This document shows positions 1 to 3,620 of a stretch of 5,480 nt of DNA, in pieces (position 1 is the first letter of the stretch; each line of letters starts with the position of its first letter). The position numbers were made by a program, and so were the translations under genes. The DNA comes from Atribacterota bacterium (lineage in GTDB: Bacteria > Atribacterota > Phoenicimicrobiia > Phoenicimicrobiales > Phoenicimicrobiaceae), in contig DAOUWX010000136.1 in assembly GCA_030666935.1 (NCBI GenBank), forward strand, positions 1 through 5,480, in the 5' to 3' direction. Below the pieces are notes generated by a model. That model was not told the DNA's origin and searched no databases. It saw only the letters and a program-made list of their open reading frames with translations.

Positions 1-68
1 AAAAAGATGAATTAATTATAATAAGTTTTTTTTTTTTTTAAAGAAGGAGGGGGGGGGGAGAAAAAAAA
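1..68. other. Low-complexity homopolymer stretch, probable contig-end artefact
   Basis: This stretch holds a run of 14 T (26-39), a run of 10 G (49-58) and a run of 9 A (61-69), separated only by short purine patches. Coding sequence with a recognisable LivH-like translation resumes right after it, and no comparable runs occur elsewhere in the window. Stacked homopolymers of three different bases at the very edge are more typical of poor read or assembly ends than of biology. I see no gene, promoter or terminator here. A poly-purine/poly-pyrimidine structural element is conceivable but less likely. Confidence 0.6.
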
Positions 69-155
69 AGAGATATTTCTGGTTATTGTGTCGCTTCTTT
101 GTTTTGGGGAGTTGTTTTGAGAAAGATTTTTGCTCTGGGTTGGGGAGTGGTTTAA
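69..155 (+). pseudogene. livH: Upstream remnant of livH reading frame, ending in an in-frame TAA
   Basis: Read in the same frame as the LivH tail that follows, this segment translates to a LivH-like cytoplasmic loop. It contains an ASLF stretch (93-104), then GVVLRKIFALGWGVV (108-152), resembling the family pattern A-S-L-x-G-(I/V)-N-x-x-K-(I/V)-x-A-L. The frame is then cut by TAA at 153-155. On the far side the LivH-like sequence continues in frame with ITAISGGLL (159-185), so a single codon breaks an otherwise continuous match. One extra codon (W, 105-107) also seems present relative to the family pattern. Both oddities lie next to the homopolymer stretch, so sequencing error is the favoured explanation. 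A genuine nonsense mutation cannot be excluded. Confidence 0.45.
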
Positions 156-425
156 CGTATAACCGCCATATCAGGTGGTTTATTAATGACCTTTCAACAA
201 GTAGATCCGACTATGGGATTACGCTTTGGGTTGCTTAGCTGGTGCATTCTTGCACTTGCTGGATTAGGTTCGATTCCTGGATTATTGATTTCCGGTTTAA
301 TTATAGGAATAGGTGAATCACTGGCAATGACTTTTTGGGACCCCAGGGCTAGATCTTTGGTAATATATCTTATATTTATTTTAGTTCTTTGGTTACGACC
401 TAGAGGCCTTTTTGGGAGGAAGTAA
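156..425 (+). CDS. livH: Branched-chain amino acid-type ABC transporter permease LivH, C-terminal part (5' incomplete)
   Basis: This is the C-terminal part of LivH, one of two membrane permeases of a Liv-type importer (family known for branched-chain amino acids, but also amides, urea and aromatic acids). The visible 89 residues contain QVDPTMG, the LGSIPG loop typical of LivH, a GLIIGIGESL helix, and the family-typical ending LRPRGLFGRK. Two to three membrane helices are evident. The ATG at 186 is only an internal Met: clear family sequence (ITAISGGLL) lies directly before it and no good ribosome-binding site precedes it. The true start is therefore lost upstream, beyond the interrupting TAA at 153-155 and the window edge. 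LivH is normally near 290-300 aa, so about two thirds is missing. Its TAA overlaps the ATG of livM by one base (TAATG), implying translational coupling. Family assignment is firm; substrate is unknown. Confidence 0.85.
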   Translation, partial: RITAISGGLLMTFQQVDPTMGLRFGLLSWCILALAGLGSIPGLLISGLIIGIGESLAMTFWDPRARSLVIYLIFILVLWLRPRGLFGRK

Positions 426-1429
426 TGAATCGTAAAAAAAATCAAAATTTAGAGAATTTATTATTATTATTTTTTTTAGTTATTGCTTTATTGGTACCTT
501 TAATATTTGGTTCAAGCCAATATAATATACTTTTAGTTACTACCGTACTAATTTACGGGCTAATGGCTACCTCTTGGAATATTATTGGTGGCCTAGCCGG
601 TCAGCTTGATTTAGCCTCTTTTGCTTATCTAGGATTAGGCGCTTTCACCTCTGGCACTTTATTTATCCGCTTTAATTTTACTCCCTGGATTGGAATGATT
701 ATGGGAGGTTTGGTAGCAGTTGCTTTTGCCTTATTAATTGGGTATCCTTTGTTTCGATTCCGAATAAGAGAAGTATGGTATGCTTTAACTACCTGCGCTC
801 TGGTTGAGGTACTTAAAGTAGTCTTTAATATGTGGGAAGAAGTAGGCGGACCAGTAGAAAGATACCTACCTTATTTTAGTGGTTCGCTCTACCATATGCG
901 CTTTAGTTCCTATGTCCCTTATTATTATCTAATATTGGGTATGTTGGTAATAGCTTTACTGGTTAATTCCCGAATCGCTCGCTCGAAGCTGGGCTTTTAT
1001 CTTAAAGCTTTGGGAGAGAACGAGGATGCAGCGGAGGTACTGGGAGTTAATACTCGAGCTTGTAAATTGAGGGCGCTGGTCTACTATTCCTTTCTAATCG
1101 GAGTTACCGGTGCAATTTATGCAAATATCTATGGTTACATTCATCCCAGTTTTTTTAATGGCCAGGAAAGTATTAAAATTGCGATATTGGGAATTGTAGG
1201 AGGCAGAGGTATTACTTATGGCCCTCTTTTAGCCGCCTTGTTATTAGTTGGTACCCAAGAATTTTTAAGGGCAAGTTTAGGTGCTGAAGTATCGGGTTTA
1301 TACTTAGTAATTTACTCAGTTATTTTAATCTTGATAGTTCTTTTTAAGCCCAGCGGAATTGCTACTTTCTTTCAATATAGAAATAAAAAGCCGGCAAAGC
1401 AGGAGGTGAAGAAAAAAAGTGTTGTCTGA
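425..1429 (+). CDS. livM: Branched-chain amino acid-type ABC transporter permease LivM
   Basis: This is the second inner-membrane permease of the Liv-type importer, pairing with LivH to form the channel. It has 334 aa, a usual length for LivM. After a short charged N-terminus (MNRKKNQ) come hydrophobic helices at about 10-30 and 36-56. The family hallmark WNIIGGLAGQLDLA follows at 51-64 with the GLGAFTSG helix after it. Further helices lie near 90-108, 163-181, 222-240, 248-280 and 290-308. The cytoplasmic loop that contacts the ATPases reads LKALGENEDAAEVLGVNT (193-210), matching the LivM pattern of acidic residues, then AA and LG. The ending VLFKPSGI also fits. The start is supported by GGAGGA at 415-420, four bases upstream. 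The lysine-rich tail (319-331) is partly encoded by the livG ribosome-binding site, and the gene overlaps livG by 11 nt. Family is certain; transported substrate cannot be read from the permease. Confidence 0.95.
   Translation: MNRKKNQNLENLLLLFFLVIALLVPLIFGSSQYNILLVTTVLIYGLMATSWNIIGGLAGQLDLASFAYLGLGAFTSGTLFIRFNFTPWIGMIMGGLVAVAFALLIGYPLFRFRIREVWYALTTCALVEVLKVVFNMWEEVGGPVERYLPYFSGSLYHMRFSSYVPYYYLILGMLVIALLVNSRIARSKLGFYLKALGENEDAAEVLGVNTRACKLRALVYYSFLIGVTGAIYANIYGYIHPSFFNGQESIKIAILGIVGGRGITYGPLLAALLLVGTQEFLRASLGAEVSGLYLVIYSVILILIVLFKPSGIATFFQYRNKKPAKQEVKKKSVV
1401..1409 (+). promoter_or_regulatory. Ribosome-binding site of livG, inside the 3' end of livM
   Basis: AGGAGGTGA is a near-perfect anti-16S match, ending nine bases before GTG at 1419. 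A TTG directly follows at 1422 (12 bases from the site), so GTG 1419 is the better-spaced start. The site lies within livM coding sequence, which supports coupled translation. Confidence 0.8.
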
Positions 1430-2168
1430 ACAAATTCTTAAAACTTCTAAACTTACCAAGCGCTTTGGTAATCTTATCGCAGTCAACCGGGTTGACTTAG
1501 AGATTAGAAAAGAGGAAATTATCGGACTTATCGGACCAAATGGTGCTGGAAAGACTACTTTTTTTAATTTAATAACAGGATTGGAAACCCCGGATGAAGG
1601 TCAGGTTATTTTCAAGGGGACTAATATTACCACTATGTCACCTCATGCAATTTGTAAATTAGGAATGTCTCGTACTTTTCAAGTGGCTAAATCTTTTACT
1701 GAAATGTCTGTCGAAGAAGCAATAAGAGTAGGGGCTTATAATAGGCGGGGAGAAGAAGAAGTGCAAAATAAAGTAGATTGGGCCCTTGACTTCTTTGAGT
1801 TGGAGGATATCCGGGACTATAAGTGCAGTGATTTAGGGTTATCCTCTTTACGTAAAGTAGAAGTAGCAAGGGCAGCTGCTACCGAGCCCGAGCTTTTACT
1901 TCTTGATGAGGTAGGAGCAGGACTTACTGCTAGCGAACTCTTAAAGCTTATGTCAGAACTCAAAAAGCTTAACGAAGAAACTAAAATTACCTTATGTGTG
2001 GTTGAACATGTAATGCAAATAGTTATGGGTCTTTGTGAGCGAATCTTCGTCCTGGATGCCGGTGAACTTATTGCCAAAGGTATTCCAAGTGAAATAAGTA
2101 ATAATCAGCGGGTTATTGAAGCCTACTTGGGGAGGAGAAGTTATAGTGAACCAAGTTCTACAGGTTAA
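1419..2168 (+). CDS. livG: Branched-chain amino acid-type ABC transporter ATP-binding protein LivG, with a divergent ABC signature
   Basis: This is a cytoplasmic ATPase subunit of the Liv importer that powers LivHM together with LivF. It has 249 aa, near the family norm. Walker A is GPNGAGKT at 39-46. The Q-loop glutamine is in SRTFQ (Q88), with FQ as usual for LivG. Walker B plus catalytic Glu is LLLLDE at 159-164, and the H-loop is VVEH (H197). The ABC signature region reads LGLSSLRKVEVARA (139-152) where most LivG proteins have an LSYGQ- or LSGGQ-type motif, so the conserved Gly-Gln core is absent while the following RKVEVARA is conserved. From memory, divergent signatures occur in one LivG subgroup whose Walker B reads DEVxAGL, and this protein has DEVGAGL (163-169). 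It is therefore likely functional rather than decayed. GTG is the start codon. The gene overlaps livM by 11 nt and livF by 23 nt. Confidence 0.95.
   Translation: MLSEQILKTSKLTKRFGNLIAVNRVDLEIRKEEIIGLIGPNGAGKTTFFNLITGLETPDEGQVIFKGTNITTMSPHAICKLGMSRTFQVAKSFTEMSVEEAIRVGAYNRRGEEEVQNKVDWALDFFELEDIRDYKCSDLGLSSLRKVEVARAAATEPELLLLDEVGAGLTASELLKLMSELKKLNEETKITLCVVEHVMQIVMGLCERIFVLDAGELIAKGIPSEISNNQRVIEAYLGRRSYSEPSSTG
2131..2137 (+). promoter_or_regulatory. Ribosome-binding site of livF, inside the 3' end of livG
   Basis: GGAGGAG lies eight bases before GTG at 2146. An in-frame TTG at 2116 lies upstream of this site, has no comparable site of its own and would add ten residues with no family counterpart. 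The site therefore fixes the livF start at 2146. Confidence 0.8.
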
Positions 2169-2856
2169 AGACTTAAGTTCCGGTTACGGTAAAGTCACTA
2201 TTTTGAGGGATATTAACTTCCAAATAGAAGAAAATGAGATTGTAGCTATTATTGGCTCAAATGGAGCAGGGAAGACTACACTTTTAAAAACAATTTCCAA
2301 ATTAATTTCTCCCTTTGCAGGAGAGATTGTTTTTGAAGGACAAAATATTACAAAATATCCACCTCATTTAATTTCCCAGGCCGGGATTGCACATGTACCG
2401 GAAGGCGGAAAGCTTTTTATAAACATGACAGTTTATGAAAATCTTCTTATGGGAACATATAGAAACAGAAAGAAAATAAAAGAAGATGTTTTAGAAGAAA
2501 TTTACGAAATTTTTCCCATACTTAAAAAGCGAGAAAAACAATTAGCGAAGACATTAAGTGGTGGTGAAAAGCAAATGCTTAGCATTGGCAGAAGTTTGGC
2601 AAGTCAGCCAAGATTTTTAATGCTTGATGAACCTTCTCAAGGTTTAGCCCCCAAATTAGTAGATGATATCTATCAGAAATTGTCTATTTTAAAGAAAAAA
2701 GGGATTACTATATTACTTATAGAACAAAATATAAATTATGCTTTACAATTTGCAGAAAGGGCTTATGTTCTGGAAAATGGTAAAATCGTTATGGAAGGAA
2801 ATAGTAAAGAACTTTTAGGTAATGAACACGTAAAGAAACATTATTTGGGTATTTAA
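2146..2856 (+). CDS. livF: Branched-chain amino acid-type ABC transporter ATP-binding protein LivF
   Basis: This is the second cytoplasmic ATPase of the Liv importer, predicted to pair with LivG. From GTG 2146 it has 236 aa, the usual LivF length, starting MNQVLQVKDLSSGYG, the expected LivF opening with its A-loop tyrosine. Walker A is GSNGAGKT (37-44). The Q-loop region reads HVPEGGKLF (83-91), with the VPEG typical of LivF. The signature is a canonical LSGGEKQ (137-143), and Walker B with catalytic Glu is FLMLDE (157-162). The D-loop region reads SQGLAPK. The H-loop position is Gln in LLIEQN (Q194), which as I recall is common in LivF. The C-terminus (ENGKIVMEG then KELL, KHYLGI) is standard for the family. 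The start choice follows the ribosome-binding site at 2131-2137 rather than the upstream TTG. A 28-nt AT-rich gap without a terminator-like hairpin separates it from the next gene, so co-transcription is plausible. Confidence 0.95.
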   Translation: MNQVLQVKDLSSGYGKVTILRDINFQIEENEIVAIIGSNGAGKTTLLKTISKLISPFAGEIVFEGQNITKYPPHLISQAGIAHVPEGGKLFINMTVYENLLMGTYRNRKKIKEDVLEEIYEIFPILKKREKQLAKTLSGGEKQMLSIGRSLASQPRFLMLDEPSQGLAPKLVDDIYQKLSILKKKGITILLIEQNINYALQFAERAYVLENGKIVMEGNSKELLGNEHVKKHYLGI

Positions 2857-2884
2857 ATTATTAATTTTAAGAAAAGAGGCAGCA

Positions 2885-3565
2885 GTGCATCAGATTATTA
2901 AAAAAGCTAAAAAAGAAAAAAGATCTTTATTGGAGACAGAGGCAAAAGAATTGTTGAAGGAATATGGAATTCCTGTACCCGATTTCAAATTAATAAAGAG
3001 TGAAGATGAAATTACCGAATTGGCCAAAGAGATAAATTTCCCTATAGTGATGAAAATTGTCTCTCATGACATCATCCATAAAACAGATGCGGGAGGAGTA
3101 AAAGTCGGGATTAAAGATGAAGAAGAAGCCACGGCAGCTTATCAGGAAATTATTTCCAAGGCTAAAAAATATAATAAAAATGCGAAAATTTCAGGAGTGA
3201 TAGTTTATTCTATGGTTCCTCAAGGAACAGAGATTATTATTGGGATGATGAAAGATCCTCATTTTGGTCCGGTAATTATGTTCGGATTGGGGGGAATCTT
3301 TGTAGAGGTATTGAAAGATATTTCTTTTCGCGTTCTTCCCATAGAAGAAAAAGATGCCCGGGAGATGATCACCGAGATAAAGGGATACAAAATTTTAAAA
3401 GGTGCAAGAGGAAATCCTCCCCGAGATATTCAGGCTATAAAAAAAGTTTTAATGAAAGTTTCTAAACTTACTACAGAAAATCCTGAAATTAACGAAATAG
3501 ACCTAAATCCTATATTTGTATTTGAAAAAGGCCTGCAAGTAGTAGATGCCCGAATGATTTTGTAA
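2885..3565 (+). CDS. ATP-grasp beta-type subunit of an NDP(ADP)-forming acyl-CoA synthetase
   Basis: The 226-aa cytoplasmic protein matches the stand-alone beta subunit (about 230 aa) of ADP-forming acetyl/acyl-CoA synthetases, which interconvert acyl-CoA + ADP + phosphate with acid + CoA + ATP. Visible elements in order are the N-terminal LLKEYGIPVP (23-32), FPIVMKIVS (52-60), and HDIIHKTDAGGVKVGI (61-76). H65 in the HKTDAGG motif is the likely equivalent of the beta-subunit phospho-histidine known in this family (my alignment, not verified). Then come the ATP-grasp core DPHFGPVIMFGLGGIFVEVL (124-143) and the metal-binding end EIDLNPIFV (204-212) followed by DARMIL. The start is GTG with AGAGG (2875-2879) five bases upstream; it is a natural length for the family. 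The alpha subunit, carrying the CoA-binding and central phospho-His domains, is not in the window and must be elsewhere if the enzyme is active. The acyl substrate is undetermined (acetyl, branched-chain or aryl acids are possible). Confidence 0.88.
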   Translation: MHQIIKKAKKEKRSLLETEAKELLKEYGIPVPDFKLIKSEDEITELAKEINFPIVMKIVSHDIIHKTDAGGVKVGIKDEEEATAAYQEIISKAKKYNKNAKISGVIVYSMVPQGTEIIIGMMKDPHFGPVIMFGLGGIFVEVLKDISFRVLPIEEKDAREMITEIKGYKILKGARGNPPRDIQAIKKVLMKVSKLTTENPEINEIDLNPIFVFEKGLQVVDARMIL

Positions 3566-3582
3566 GAAGAGAAAATTAGCAA

Positions 3583-3594
3583 ATAATATATTAT
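3583..3594. other. Perfect 12-bp AT palindrome in the gap before the molybdenum hydroxylase gene
   Basis: ATAATATATTAT is identical on both strands and sits 26 bases before the TTG at 3621, in the only spacer over 30 nt between genes. A repressor operator or a -10-like element is possible, but an all-AT palindrome in AT-rich DNA arises easily by chance, and no convincing -35 box is placed for it. Low confidence that it is functional. Confidence 0.2.
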
Positions 3595-3607
3595 CTATTA
3601 TCAAAAA

Positions 3608-3615
3608 GAGGGTGG
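3608..3615 (+). promoter_or_regulatory. Ribosome-binding site of the molybdenum hydroxylase gene
   Basis: GAGGGTGG pairs with the 16S tail and sits five bases before TTG 3621 and two before TTG 3618. No ATG occurs near the protein's expected N-terminus, so a TTG start is inferred. An in-frame GTG at 3612 lies within the site itself and is unlikely. Confidence 0.55.
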
Positions 3616-3620
3616 TTTTG

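Noticed and set aside
26..39. The T-run as the tail of an intrinsic terminator
   Set aside because: No GC-rich stem precedes it, and it lies within what should be livH coding sequence beside G and A runs, so an artefact is more likely.
186..425. Stand-alone 79-aa protein starting at ATG 186
   Set aside because: The LivH-like sequence continues in frame directly upstream (ITAISGGLL at 159-185) and no ribosome-binding site precedes 186. The Met is internal to LivH.
194..445. Minus-strand 83-aa open frame over the livH tail
   Set aside because: It lies opposite a clear LivH coding region, has no recognisable motif and no ribosome-binding site. It is a shadow frame.
1817..2077. Minus-strand 86-aa open frame inside livG
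   Set aside because: It is opposite conserved Walker B and H-loop codons of livG, and its serine-rich translation has no family features.
2440..2520. AT-rich patch in livF as a sign of horizontal transfer relative to livM and livG
   Set aside because: The patch encodes a Lys/Glu/Ile-rich helical segment normal for LivF, and other livF lines (for example 2581-2640) have composition like the neighbours.
2857..2884. Terminator between livF and the ATP-grasp gene
   Set aside because: The 28-nt spacer has no GC-containing inverted repeat followed by a T-run. It is simply AT-rich with a ribosome-binding site at its end.
3589..3601. TATTAT -10 boxes (3589-3594 and 3596-3601) as a promoter for the Mo subunit
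   Set aside because: The sequences 17 bases upstream (GAAGAG and AAATTA) do not resemble TTGACA. In such AT-rich sequence, TATTAT alone is not evidence of a promoter.
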